Counted from the stretch's first letter, positions 1-7,775 are shown. The stretch is DNA of 13,656 bases from an uncultured Gemmatimonadota bacterium (GCA_946479995.1 CAMLIU010000008.1:1-13656); one strand, 5' to 3'. Numbers and translations: made by a program. Notes: generated by a model not told the origin, from the sequence alone.

Positions 1-736
1 CCTTGCTCTGGTCGTCGTCGCCGAGCTCCTTCTGGATCGCCTTCATCTGCTCGCGGAGGTACATCTCGCGCTGGCGCTCGCCGAGCTCCTCCTGCACCTG
101 CGACTTGATCTCCTCCTGCATCTCGATCATGCCGATCTGGCGCTGCACGTGCACGAGCACGCGCCGCAGGCGATCCTCGACGTTCAGGTTCTCGAGGAGT
201 CCCTGCCGCTCGGGCACGGAGAGCTCGAGGTAGCCGGCGACGAGGTCGCTGAAGCGGCCGGGATCGGTGACGGCGTCGAGCACCTGGTGCACCACCTCCT
301 CCGGGAGGCCGCGGCGCTCACCGAGCTCGGCGGCACGCTCGCGAATCTCCTTGTAGAGCGCGACGAATGCCGGGTCTTCCTCGTTGAGGGGCTTCATCTC
401 GTCCAGCGGCGTCACCACCGCGGCGAGGTAGTTGTCCACCGTGGTGTACTGGAGCGCGGTGGCGCGCTGCTCTCCCTGGAGGAGGAGCTGGACGCCGCCG
501 AGGCCGCGCTGGATCTGACCGATCCGGGCGATCACGCCCACGTTGTAGAGGATCTCGGGGGTGGGCTCGTCGGTGTTGTCGCGCTGGGCAACGGCGAAGA
601 CAAGCCGGTCCCCCTTGAGGGCGGCTTCGATGGCGCGCAGGGTGCCGGGGCGCCCGGCGGAAATAGGCTGGGTCAGTCCGGGGAAAATGACCGTCCCCCG
701 GAGCGGGAGCACGGGAAGGGTCTGGCGCTGAGCCAT
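1..736 (-). CDS. lon: ATP-dependent protease Lon, N-terminal part (truncated by window edge)
   Basis: Lon is a cytoplasmic AAA+ serine protease that degrades damaged and regulatory proteins. Only the first 245 codons are present; the AAA+ and Ser-Lys protease domains lie beyond base 1. Translating the minus strand from ATG at 734-736 gives MAQRQTLPVLPLRGTVIFPG, the typical start of the LON substrate-binding domain (P-L-R-x-x-V-x-F-P-G), running to about residue 200. A charged helical segment follows and ends in EQMKAIQKELG, which is nearly invariant in Lon just before the AAA+ module. An AGG about 6 nt upstream of the ATG supports the start. It is transcribed divergently from the kinase pair. 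No clear CIRCE or HAIR heat-shock operator was found upstream. The frame stays open to the window edge and nothing looks broken. Identity is near certain from the two signature segments. Confidence 0.96.
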   Translation of the reverse strand, partial: MAQRQTLPVLPLRGTVIFPGLTQPISAGRPGTLRAIEAALKGDRLVFAVAQRDNTDEPTPEILYNVGVIARIGQIQRGLGGVQLLLQGEQRATALQYTTVDNYLAAVVTPLDEMKPLNEEDPAFVALYKEIRERAAELGERRGLPEEVVHQVLDAVTDPGRFSDLVAGYLELSVPERQGLLENLNVEDRLRRVLVHVQRQIGMIEMQEEIKSQVQEELGERQREMYLREQMKAIQKELGDDDQSK

Positions 737-855
737 GTCGATACCTGGATGAAGAAAACGCAGGCGCGAGCCAGGGGAGCGCTCGCAGCCTGCGGGCATG
801 AGCCTCGGGCACTGATTGAGTCGCACACTCCATTCCATGCCGCGGCAGACATCAC

Positions 856-903
856 GGCAGGGTTTGACACTTCTGACGGCCACCGTGACGTAGTGTCCCT
901 GCC
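856..903. promoter_or_regulatory. Dyad in the lon/kinase divergent control region, overlapping a TTGACA box
   Basis: The left arm GGCAGG (856-861), then GACACT (866-871), pairs with AGTGTC (892-897), then CCTGCC (898-903), leaving only a short GTTT bulge. The 20-nt centre holds a smaller ACGG/CCGT hairpin (876-879/883-886) and two TGACG copies 12 nt apart. A perfect -35-like TTGACA (864-869, plus strand) sits in the left arm. The best -10-like match downstream, TAGTGT at 891-896, is 21 nt away, which is too far for a standard promoter. It could be an operator for divergent transcription or a structured leader. The dyad is seen directly; its role is inferred. Confidence 0.4.
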
Positions 904-935
904 GCCGTGGCCGTCTTTCCCGCGTCGCGCCGTCG

Positions 936-944
936 TGCTACTAT
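936..944 (+). promoter_or_regulatory. Extended -10-like element overlapping the first kinase's ATG
   Basis: TGCTACTAT fits the extended -10 pattern TGnTAnnaT and overlaps the ATG at 943. If it is a real promoter, transcription would begin near 950, downstream of that ATG. The kinase would then have to start at the in-frame TTG at 982, still upstream of its kinase domain. It could equally be a chance match. It matters because it affects start-site choice. Confidence 0.25.
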
Positions 945-3042
945 GTCCGCGTCACGCCTCACCCTGACCCCTCGCCGTCGCTTGGCCCCTCCCGATCCGC
1001 TCGCCACTGCCGCGGACGACGAGCTTCGTGCTCATGTCCAGCGTGCGCTTGCGGCCCACTACGAGCTCGACTGCGAGATCGGTCGGGGCGGCATGGGCAT
1101 CGTCTATCGCGCCCGCGATCGCCGGCTCAAGCGCACCGTCGCCATCAAGGTGCTCCCGCCGGAGCTGGCTTTCCGCAGCGAGATCCGCTCGCGCTTCCTG
1201 CGTGAGGCGGAGACGGCGGCGCAGCTCTCGCACCCGAACATCGTCCCGATCTACACCGTCGACGAGCAGGAGCAGCTGGTCTTCTTCGTGATGGCGTACG
1301 TCGCTGGCGAGAACCTGGCGAAGCGGCTGCACGACCGCGGGGTGCTCACCATCGACGAGACGCGGCGCATCCTCCGCGACGTCGCCGACGCCCTCGCCTA
1401 CGCCCACGACCGGGGCGTGGTGCATCGCGACATCAAGCCGGACAACATCCTCCTCGACGCGTCCACCGGCCGCCCGATGGTCACCGACTTCGGGATCGCG
1501 CGCGCCATGGACTCCACCGGCGACAGCCGGCTCACCGCCACGGGGATGGCGATCGGCACGCCCGCCTACATGTCGCCCGAGCAGGCGGCCGGCGAACGCG
1601 AGATCGATGGGCGGAGCGACCTGTATTCGCTCGGCATTCTCGGCTACCAGATGCTCACCGGCGAGCCGCCCTTCACGGCGAGCAGCACGCCGGCCATGCT
1701 CGTGAAGCACATCTCCGAGCGGCCCGTGCCGGTGGAGCAGCGCCGCGCGGACGTGCCCACCGACCTCGGGCGCAGCATCATGATGCTGCTCGAGAAGGAG
1801 CCGCAGAACCGCTTCCCCAATGCGCCCGCGCTCGTGGCGGCGCTCGATGCGCGCTCCGCGCCGGCGCCACGCGCGGCGGCGCCGTCCATGGCGTCCCCCG
1901 CCGCGCGCGCCGCCGAGCCTCCGACTGCGGGCCCGGCGGCGGGCATGTCCTCGTCGCTGATGAACGGCGTCGCGTCGGGGTACGCGCCACCGCAGCCGTC
2001 ATACGCGCCGATGCCCTTCGCCGGGGCGGCACAGCCCCTCGCCATGCAGGGCGTCACCCCCGACGAGCTGCGGCGCTGGGAAGCACCTCCCGTACAGCAG
2101 TTCCGCCGGAAGATCGCGCCGTTCCTCTTCGTCAACGGCGTCATCGTCCTCTTCTCGCTGTTCGGGACGTCGGACTTCTTCCCCATCACCGTCATCTGGA
2201 GCATCTACATCGCGCTCAAGTACGCGAAGCTCTGGAGCGACGGCTACGACTGGCACGACGTCTTCCGCCAGCCGCGCGACAAGGAGCTGATGGAGGTGTT
2301 CGAGGAGGCCGCCGAATACGTGCGCGCCCTCTTCGATTCCCGCACTCGCGCGCGGCTCCGCCAGGAGCGCCAGCAGCGCAAGCTCGCGGCGCGCCAGTCA
2401 CCGGCGCTTCCCACCGGGTTTTCGCCGGGCAACTACGCGCAATCGCCGGCGTCGCGCGCCTCGGCCGCCTCCCAGCTCGGCGGTCCACAGGGTGACCGCG
2501 TGCGCCAGGCGCTCGCCGACCGCGACGAGATCCTGCGCCGGCTGAACGACCTGCCGAAGGCGCAGCGCGAGCAGCTTGGCGACGTGGGACGGTCGGCGAA
2601 CGCGCTCGCCGACAAGGTGCAGGGACTCGCCCTCGCGCACGAGGAGCTCGCGCGTCAGGACTTCGGTGCGGCACGGGAGCAGCTCGAACGGGAGATCACC
2701 ACGCTCGAGAACGCGGCCAATCCGCTGGAGCGCGGCAGCGAGGAACGCGTGCGCCGGCTGGCGTACCTGAAGCGGCAGCGCCGCGCGCTCGTGGATTCCA
2801 GCCAGCGCAAGGAGAACCTGGCGGCCAAGATCGAGACCTGCGCCATCGCGCTGCAGAACATGCGCTTCGACCTGCTGCGGCTCGGTGCGTCACCGCAGTC
2901 GCAGCAGCACATCACGGCGCTCGCCAACCAGGCCATCAAGCTCACCGAGAACGTCGATGACGCCCTCTTCGTCGCCGACCAGATGGGCCGCATGAACGAC
3001 GAGCGGAGCGCGGATTCGCGCCACGCCGGCGGGCGCGGGTGA
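943..3042 (+). CDS. PknB-type Ser/Thr protein kinase with two-TM hairpin and C-terminal coiled coil (first of tandem pair)
   Basis: This is a Hanks-type kinase that phosphorylates Ser/Thr on unknown targets. Numbering from ATG 943 (699 aa): glycine loop GRGGMG 47-52, ATP-binding K69 in VAIKVL, helix-C E88, catalytic HRDIKPDN with D163, Mg-binding DFG 182-184, a Thr-rich activation loop and SPE 211-213. All essential residues are present, so it should be active. A Pro/Ala-rich linker (about 305-375) leads to two hydrophobic helices (about 392-408 and 412-430) separated by only a few residues. A charged, helical, probably coiled-coil tail of about 265 residues follows. Both ends should be cytoplasmic, with no external sensor domain. 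Start choice is uncertain: GTG 907 gives 711 aa and TTG 982 is also possible; none has a good Shine-Dalgarno site. It overlaps the next, paralogous kinase by GTGA. Confidence 0.93.
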   Translation: MSASRLTLTPRRRLAPPDPLATAADDELRAHVQRALAAHYELDCEIGRGGMGIVYRARDRRLKRTVAIKVLPPELAFRSEIRSRFLREAETAAQLSHPNIVPIYTVDEQEQLVFFVMAYVAGENLAKRLHDRGVLTIDETRRILRDVADALAYAHDRGVVHRDIKPDNILLDASTGRPMVTDFGIARAMDSTGDSRLTATGMAIGTPAYMSPEQAAGEREIDGRSDLYSLGILGYQMLTGEPPFTASSTPAMLVKHISERPVPVEQRRADVPTDLGRSIMMLLEKEPQNRFPNAPALVAALDARSAPAPRAAAPSMASPAARAAEPPTAGPAAGMSSSLMNGVASGYAPPQPSYAPMPFAGAAQPLAMQGVTPDELRRWEAPPVQQFRRKIAPFLFVNGVIVLFSLFGTSDFFPITVIWSIYIALKYAKLWSDGYDWHDVFRQPRDKELMEVFEEAAEYVRALFDSRTRARLRQERQQRKLAARQSPALPTGFSPGNYAQSPASRASAASQLGGPQGDRVRQALADRDEILRRLNDLPKAQREQLGDVGRSANALADKVQGLALAHEELARQDFGAAREQLEREITTLENAANPLERGSEERVRRLAYLKRQRRALVDSSQRKENLAAKIETCAIALQNMRFDLLRLGASPQSQQHITALANQAIKLTENVDDALFVADQMGRMNDERSADSRHAGGRG

Positions 3043-5015
3043 CCGACCCGCTGCTCGACCGCCTCGTCGTCGCGGTCGGCACGCAGTACCTGGTCGACCG
3101 TGAGATCGGACGCGGCGGGATGGCCGTCGTCTACCGCGCCACCGACCTGCGCCTTCACCGGTCGGTGGCGATCAAGGTGCTCCCCCCGGAGCTCGCCTTC
3201 AACGCCGACGTGCGCGAACGCTTCCTGCGCGAGGCGCAGACCGCGGCGCAGCTCTCGCACCCCGGCATCGTTCCCATCTATACCGTTGACGAGACCAACG
3301 GTCTCGTCTTCTTCGTCATGGCGCTCGTCGAGGGAGAGAGTCTCGCCGAGCGGCTCGCCCGCGACACGCGGCTACCGGTGGAGGAGGCGCGGCAGATCCT
3401 TGTCGGCGTCGCCGACGCGCTCGCGTACGCGGGCGCGCACGGCGTGGTCCACCGCGACGTGAAGCCCGACAACATCATGCTCGACCGCCGGACCGGACGC
3501 CCGATGGTGACGGACTTCGGCATCGCACGCGCCGCGGCGGGCGACTCGCGGCTCACGGTCACCGGCATCGCCATCGGCACGCCGGCGTACATGTCCCCCG
3601 AGCAGGCGCTCGGCGAGCGCGAGCTCGATGCGCGCAGCGACGTCTACTCGCTCGGCGTGATCGGCTACCAGATGCTGGCCGGCGAGACACCGTTCAAGGC
3701 CTCCAACACGCCCGCGATGCTGGTGAAGCACGTGTCGGAGACGCCGCGTCCGCTGCTCTCGCTGCGCCCCGACGTGCCCCCCTCGCTGGCTTACGCCATC
3801 TCGCGTGCGCTCGCCAAGAAACCGGAAGAGCGGTGGCCCGACGCCGGTGCATTCCGCGATGCCCTCGCCTCCACCGCGGGTGACGATGCCGCGGCGCGCG
3901 ATCTCGCGCCCGAGCGCGCGCCGATGCGCGCCGTCGCGCCACCGGCCCCGCTCCCGCCAGCTGTTGCGCCTCACGCGAATCTTCCGGTGGCGCGCCAGGA
4001 CGATGCGGCGCCGCAGGTGCCGTATCCCCTCGGCCTCGTGCCGGAGACGTCGCCGATGCCGCCGATGCCCGTGTGGGGCACGCGCACGGAGTGGCGCGAG
4101 TGGCGCTACCGGCAGCGGCAGTGGGAGCGCGAGCAGCAGGTGCGACGACGCGAGCTGCGACGCGGCGCGCGCGGCGAGGACGATGATCCCACCCGCCCGC
4201 TGGAGGAGCGTATCACGCGCTTCCATCGCCGGAGCATCGGCGCGCTCGGCACGGTCGCGTCGCTCGGCGTGGTGAATGGCCTCACGTCGCCGCACGTCCC
4301 CTGGTTTCTCATCCCGAGTGCGTTCATCCTCATCGGCACCGCGACCCACGCCGGGAAGCTCTGGGCGGATGGCGTCCCGTTCCGCCGCCTGTTCAGTCGC
4401 GGGGCCATGCCACTTTCCTCCCGTCCCCGCGCCGCGCAGCTGCCGCCCGTGAGCCTGGAGCAGGAGGCACTCGCTCTTGCACCGGCCGACGTGCTCGCTG
4501 GCAGCTACGGGGAGGCGGTGCGTCGTGCCGCCGCCGACCGCGTCGCGGCGAAGGACATCCTCGCGCGCCTCGCCCCCGCCGAGCGGGACATGATTCCCGA
4601 CGTGGCACCCACCCTCGACGCCCTCGCGGAGCGCGTCGGTGCGCTCGCGCTCACGCTGCATCGGCTCGATGCGGACCTCGGAGGATCCTCCCTCGACACG
4701 CTGGAGCGGCGGCTCGCCGCGCTGCGCGCCGAAGCGGGCCCCGAACCGACGGCGGAGCAGGAGCGACGCATCACGCTGCTCGAGCGGCAGCGCGCATCGA
4801 TCGCCGAGCTCACGGAGCGGCGCGGCACCCTCGCCGCGCAGATCGAGAGTGCAGGGCTGGCGCTCCAGAACCTGCGCCTCGACCTGCTCAAGCTCCGGTC
4901 ATCCGGGCTCGGATCGGCCATGTCCGACGTGGCGAACGCCACGCAGGAGGCGCGTGCCCTCTCGCGCGAGATCGGACACGCGGTGGACGCAGCGAAGGAA
5001 GTGCGAGGGATGTGA
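3039..5015 (+). CDS. PknB-type Ser/Thr protein kinase with two-TM hairpin and C-terminal coiled coil (second of tandem pair)
   Basis: This 658-aa paralogue has the same domain order as the upstream kinase. GTG 3039 overlaps the previous stop as GTGA, so translation is probably coupled and the two proteins made together. Visible motifs: GRGGMA loop (24-29; the last Gly is Ala, common in this family), K46, helix-C E65, HRDVKPDN with D140, DFG 159-161 and TPAYMSPE. A Pro-rich linker and a basic, Arg-rich stretch (about 350-395) precede two hydrophobic helices near 400-416 and 421-439. The helical tail ends in a block shared with the first kinase: L-A-A-(K/Q)-I-E, then ALQN-(M/L)-R-(F/L)-DLL-(R/K)-L, with ALQN at 608-611 here and 636-639 there. 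The tail has no domain I recognise. Likely a membrane-anchored signalling kinase; substrate and signal are unknown. Confidence 0.93.
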   Translation: MTDPLLDRLVVAVGTQYLVDREIGRGGMAVVYRATDLRLHRSVAIKVLPPELAFNADVRERFLREAQTAAQLSHPGIVPIYTVDETNGLVFFVMALVEGESLAERLARDTRLPVEEARQILVGVADALAYAGAHGVVHRDVKPDNIMLDRRTGRPMVTDFGIARAAAGDSRLTVTGIAIGTPAYMSPEQALGERELDARSDVYSLGVIGYQMLAGETPFKASNTPAMLVKHVSETPRPLLSLRPDVPPSLAYAISRALAKKPEERWPDAGAFRDALASTAGDDAAARDLAPERAPMRAVAPPAPLPPAVAPHANLPVARQDDAAPQVPYPLGLVPETSPMPPMPVWGTRTEWREWRYRQRQWEREQQVRRRELRRGARGEDDDPTRPLEERITRFHRRSIGALGTVASLGVVNGLTSPHVPWFLIPSAFILIGTATHAGKLWADGVPFRRLFSRGAMPLSSRPRAAQLPPVSLEQEALALAPADVLAGSYGEAVRRAAADRVAAKDILARLAPAERDMIPDVAPTLDALAERVGALALTLHRLDADLGGSSLDTLERRLAALRAEAGPEPTAEQERRITLLERQRASIAELTERRGTLAAQIESAGLALQNLRLDLLKLRSSGLGSAMSDVANATQEARALSREIGHAVDAAKEVRGM

Positions 5016-5023
5016 GCCGCGTT

Positions 5024-5046
5024 GCGCCGACCCATGGGGACGGCGC
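5024..5046. terminator. Probable bidirectional terminator hairpin between convergent genes
   Basis: GCGCCG (5024-5029) pairs with CGGCGC (5041-5046), and inside it CCC (5031-5033) pairs with GGG (5036-5038). It lies in the 42-nt gap between the convergent stop codons of the second kinase (5015) and the minus-strand hydrolase (5058). There is no T-tract on either side, so intrinsic termination is plausible from position and stem strength only. Confidence 0.5.
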
Positions 5047-5057
5047 CCGGATTCCGT

Positions 5058-5879
5058 TCAGCGTGCCAGCAGCGCCGTGAGCGAGTCCGCCACCTGACGC
5101 GGCGCCTCTTCCGGGAGGAAGTGTCGCGCATCGGCGATGACGTCGAACGTGGCGCCGGGGATCGCGCCGGCAAGTCGCTGCCCGAGCGGCACGGGGAGAA
5201 AGGGATCCTGCGCGCCCCAGATCACCGTCGTCGGCATCGTGAGCTCGCCCAACTGTCGGCCGAGTGCATCGGTCTCGCGCGTGTCGAGCGCGGCGATGTG
5301 ACGGACGAGCGCGTCGCGCCCCGCGGCGGTGACGAAGGGACGCGCATAGCGATCGATGGCATGCGTGGCGCGCACCGGGTCGGTGTACCCGCGCTCGAGC
5401 TCTGCGCGCACCATCGAGAGCAGCCAGCCGGGGGGCAGGTGTCGCGTGAGCGGGAGGGTCGCCCGCGCGACGCGGACGTCGCGTGGCGCCCAGCGATCGA
5501 ACGCCACGCTGGCCACGAGGGCGAGCCGCGTCACCCGCGTTGGCCGGCGCACGGCGAGCGCCTGCGCCACCCCGCCACCGATGCCATGCCCCACGACGGT
5601 AGCGCTGTCGATGCCGAGCGCGTCGAGCAGCGCGACGAGGCGTTCGGCGTGTGCGGCGAGCCCGAGTGCGCGGCGTCCCGGCGGATCGCTGCGGCCGTGG
5701 CCGAGCAGGTCGAGCACGACGAGGCGATGCCCGGCCGGCATCAGCGACACGACGTCCCGCCAGAGGTGGCTCGATGTCGCGAACCCGTGCACGAACACCA
5801 CCGGCTCTCCCGCGCCGCGCGAGCCGGCGGCGTAGTAATAGAGACGCGCGCCGTCGAGGTCGATGAACTCACCTCGCAC
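5058..5879 (-). CDS. Alpha/beta-hydrolase fold protein lacking the nucleophile serine
   Basis: This 273-aa protein has the classic alpha/beta-hydrolase fold: oxyanion-hole HGF at 31-33, D-x-x-GHGRS at 57-64, nucleophile elbow at 97-101, catalytic acid D225 in GAQDPF and histidine H253 in ARHFLPEE. The elbow reads G-H-G-I-G, not G-x-S-x-G: residue 99 is Gly, encoded by GGC (plus-strand GCC at 5583-5585), one base from the serine codon AGC. Asp and His are retained and the frame is intact over the usual family length, so this is not simple decay. It may be a non-hydrolytic fold member, a binding protein or an enzyme using only the His-Asp pair; a sequencing error is also possible. GTG 5879 is chosen because GGGAG lies about 9 nt upstream. 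It follows the LTxxQ-protein gene by 39 nt and is probably in its operon. Confidence 0.88.
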   Translation of the reverse strand: MRGEFIDLDGARLYYYAAGSRGAGEPVVFVHGFATSSHLWRDVVSLMPAGHRLVVLDLLGHGRSDPPGRRALGLAAHAERLVALLDALGIDSATVVGHGIGGGVAQALAVRRPTRVTRLALVASVAFDRWAPRDVRVARATLPLTRHLPPGWLLSMVRAELERGYTDPVRATHAIDRYARPFVTAAGRDALVRHIAALDTRETDALGRQLGELTMPTTVIWGAQDPFLPVPLGQRLAGAIPGATFDVIADARHFLPEEAPRQVADSLTALLAR

Positions 5880-5918
5880 GGCGCGCGTCTCCCGCAGCGG
5901 TCAGGGCGATGGAACCGC

Positions 5919-6317
5919 TCAGAGCGACGGCGGACCCTGCTGCTGGCGCTGCTGCATGCGCGCACGCTGCTCGGCCAGGTTCTTGTCGAACACGGTCTGC
6001 TGATCCGGGGTGAGGATGGGGCGAATCTCCTTCGCCTGCTTCTCGCGCAGCTCGCCCGCCTTCTTCATGAGCGCGGCGCGGTCGCCGCCGTTCATCATCT
6101 CGTTGCGGAGCGCCATCATCTCCGGCTGGTACTTCTTCTGGATGGCCTCGAGCTTGGCCTTCTGCGCGTCGGTGAGCTCGATGCCGTTGAGCTCCATGTT
6201 GCGGCCGCCGCGCCGCTCGCCCTGCTGCTGGGCCCCACCGGCCTGCGCCTGCGCGAGCGTGGCGCCGCCGATGAGAAGCGCGGCGCCGAGCGCCACGATG
6301 CGAAGTGCCTTCTTCAT
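5919..6317 (-). CDS. Small periplasmic Spy/CpxP-like LTxxQ-motif protein
   Basis: A 132-aa secreted protein. A Sec signal peptide (KK, hydrophobic core, AQA cleavage site near residue 24) is followed by a Gln/Gly/Arg-rich linker and a helical, charged region. Two LTxxQ motifs are present, LTDAQ at 48-52 and LTPDQ at 102-106, as in the Spy/CpxP periplasmic stress-chaperone family. The C-terminus is Gln-rich. A strong ribosome site (GAGGGG) lies 4 nt before ATG 6317, the best in this window, suggesting high expression. Its upstream region shares an AT-rich island with the divergent barrel-protein gene, and the alpha/beta-hydrolase gene follows by 39 nt. Family assignment rests on the paired motifs and size; a chaperone role is inferred from the family. 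Confidence 0.87.
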   Translation of the reverse strand: MKKALRIVALGAALLIGGATLAQAQAGGAQQQGERRGGRNMELNGIELTDAQKAKLEAIQKKYQPEMMALRNEMMNGGDRAALMKKAGELREKQAKEIRPILTPDQQTVFDKNLAEQRARMQQRQQQGPPSL

Positions 6318-6370
6318 GTTACCCCTCGGGAGAGAATGGAGAGACGTACCGGAACAGGGGACGTTCAGGA

Positions 6371-6422
6371 AAAATTCAAGTCGTTGCAGTATAATAACTT
6401 ACAAAACACCCTCTAGCGAGGG
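6371..6422. promoter_or_regulatory. AT-rich divergent promoter region with TATAAT and a short dyad
   Basis: About 40 bases (6371-6408) are strikingly AT-rich within GC-rich DNA. They contain a perfect TATAAT on the plus strand (6390-6395) and TATACT on the minus strand (6388-6393), but neither has a good -35 box at 16-18 nt. A perfect 5-bp dyad with a TAGC loop, CCCTC/GAGGG (6409-6413/6418-6422), follows and could be an operator. The region separates the minus-strand LTxxQ-protein gene from the plus-strand barrel-protein gene. Promoter activity is likely from composition and position; the exact elements are uncertain. Confidence 0.5.
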
Positions 6423-6432
6423 CGGGTGAATC

Positions 6433-6441
6433 TGCTATGCT
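6433..6441 (+). promoter_or_regulatory. Extended -10 promoter element upstream of the barrel-protein gene
   Basis: TGCTATGCT matches the extended -10 pattern TGnTAtgcT and would start transcription near 6448, about 70 nt before the GTG at 6520. No good -35 is seen 17 nt upstream, which an extended -10 can tolerate. Confidence 0.4.
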
Positions 6442-6519
6442 TACCCGCCTCGTGCCGGGCCGTTCCGCCCCGGCGCACGCCGCGTCGTCTGGATCTACCG
6501 CCCCGCTCGCGAGCCATCC

Positions 6520-7719
6520 GTGACCCTGCCGCCGCCGTCGAACAGCACTGTGACTGCCGCTTCCTCCACCGAGGGAGAGGCAACCATCCCTACGGGACCC
6601 GTCGTACCCCCCGTCGCGCCACCACCACCGCCACCGCCGAGCCCGGTGTCCTTTCCGTTGGACTGGCTGCTCGCGCACGCGGCGCCGCCCATCCAGTACC
6701 GTGCGCTCACCGAGGTCGCGCGCCTCACGCCAGAGGAAGCGGGGCAGGTGAGCGCCCTTCCGTTTACGCACCGCCCCGCGCTGCTGTTGGCCGTACAGCA
6801 GTCGCCGGACGGCACGTGGAACGGGAGCATGCTCGGCCTCCCGTCGGCGCGTGCCGAGCACTTCGAGGGGATCGGGACCGTTCCCGCGGTCAGACGACTG
6901 ATCGAGTACGGGTGGCACAGGGACACCCCACCCCTCCTCCACGCGCGCCGGGCGCTCTTCCGCCTCCTCGCCGAGGACCAGGACCCGTCCTTCCTGTACG
7001 AGCTGGGTGGAAAGAATGCGACGGACGAGGACTCGGTGCGCTACGGGCGCACGCTGCTGCGCGAAGCGGCGGCAGCCACCCTCGCGCAGGCCGGCTACGA
7101 AGGCGACCCGCGCCTGCGCGGTGCCGCGCGGCGGATCGTGATGCGCATGGCCGAGTACCTGCGCTCACCGCTGGCGCAGAAGCCGTTCGTGCGCAGTGGC
7201 AACCAGCACTTCCTCGCCGCGGAGGCGACGCCGCCCTCCATCCATGCGCTCATGATGCTCGCGTACATGCCGCTGTTCCGCGCGGAGCATCACCACGAGA
7301 TGGATGCGCTGTACACGCACCTCACCCAGTCACAGCCGCGACAGGAAGCGGTGCAGCTCGTTGGCGGGCGCGGCATCACGGTGCCGCACCTCGTGCTCGG
7401 CGATCCACTCCCGCATCGCAATGCCGCCGACGCCGACGTTCCGTTCGCGCTCTTCTGGCTGGAGCTGATGGCGCGTCTCGGCTTCCTCAAGCGCAACGAG
7501 AACTGGAGCAAGCTGTTCGAGCGATTCCTCGACGACCGTGATCGCGATGGCGTGTGGCATCCGCACAAGGGGATGGCGGTGGCGCGCAGCAGCAATCCGT
7601 TCGTGTGGCCGGTGTACCCGCTCGAGACCCAGCTCGCCGGCGAGGAACGGTGGACGGACATCACCTTCCGGCTCGGACTGATCGCGCGCCTGGCCGGCCG
7701 GCCGATCGAGATCGCCTGA
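6520..7719 (+). CDS. Prenyltransferase/squalene-cyclase-like alpha-alpha barrel protein, function unknown
   Basis: A 399-aa protein, probably cytoplasmic. After a Pro-rich, disordered N-terminus (about 1-45, including a run of seven prolines) it opens with a WLLAHAAPPIQYRAL segment, a helical repeat typical of terpenoid-cyclase/prenyltransferase barrel proteins. Two DGxW (QW-like) motifs support the fold: Q-S-P-D-G-T-W at 94-100 and D-R-D-G-V-W at 341-346. I do not see the cyclase DxDD or the prenyltransferase zinc ligands, so enzymatic activity cannot be claimed. There is no signal peptide or TM helix. GTG 6520 has no Shine-Dalgarno site; the GTG just before SFPLDWLL (near 6649) would remove the Pro-rich tail and is a real alternative. 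An alpha/beta-hydrolase gene follows by 56 nt on the same strand, probably as an operon. Confidence 0.75.
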   Translation: MTLPPPSNSTVTAASSTEGEATIPTGPVVPPVAPPPPPPPSPVSFPLDWLLAHAAPPIQYRALTEVARLTPEEAGQVSALPFTHRPALLLAVQQSPDGTWNGSMLGLPSARAEHFEGIGTVPAVRRLIEYGWHRDTPPLLHARRALFRLLAEDQDPSFLYELGGKNATDEDSVRYGRTLLREAAAATLAQAGYEGDPRLRGAARRIVMRMAEYLRSPLAQKPFVRSGNQHFLAAEATPPSIHALMMLAYMPLFRAEHHHEMDALYTHLTQSQPRQEAVQLVGGRGITVPHLVLGDPLPHRNAADADVPFALFWLELMARLGFLKRNENWSKLFERFLDDRDRDGVWHPHKGMAVARSSNPFVWPVYPLETQLAGEERWTDITFRLGLIARLAGRPIEIA

Positions 7720-7775
7720 CCACATCATCGCTTGACGGCGAGCGGCTGCTGCCTGGCCGCCTGCCGCCATCGGAG

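Noticed and set aside
818..830. GAGT-N5-ACTC inverted repeat upstream of lon, resembling a HAIR (HspR) heat-shock operator
   Set aside because: From memory HAIR has CTTGAGT-N7-ACTCAAG; here the spacer is 5 and the flanks do not match, so it is more likely chance.
874..885. 12-mer TGACGGCCACCG shared with 10696-10707, both upstream of plus-strand genes
   Set aside because: A few exact 12-mer matches are expected by chance in a GC-rich window of this size, and the flanks do not match.
149..967. 272-aa plus-strand open frame over lon
   Set aside because: It is antisense to clear Lon coding sequence, has no recognisable motif and a low-complexity composition; it is a GC-rich shadow frame.
3372..4661. 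429-aa minus-strand open frame across the second kinase
   Set aside because: It lies fully opposite a kinase gene with all catalytic motifs; the His/Arg-rich translation is typical of a GC-rich antisense frame.
5022..6416. 464-aa plus-strand open frame across the hydrolase and LTxxQ genes
   Set aside because: It is antisense to two genes with clear motifs and signal peptide; its translation shows no domain.
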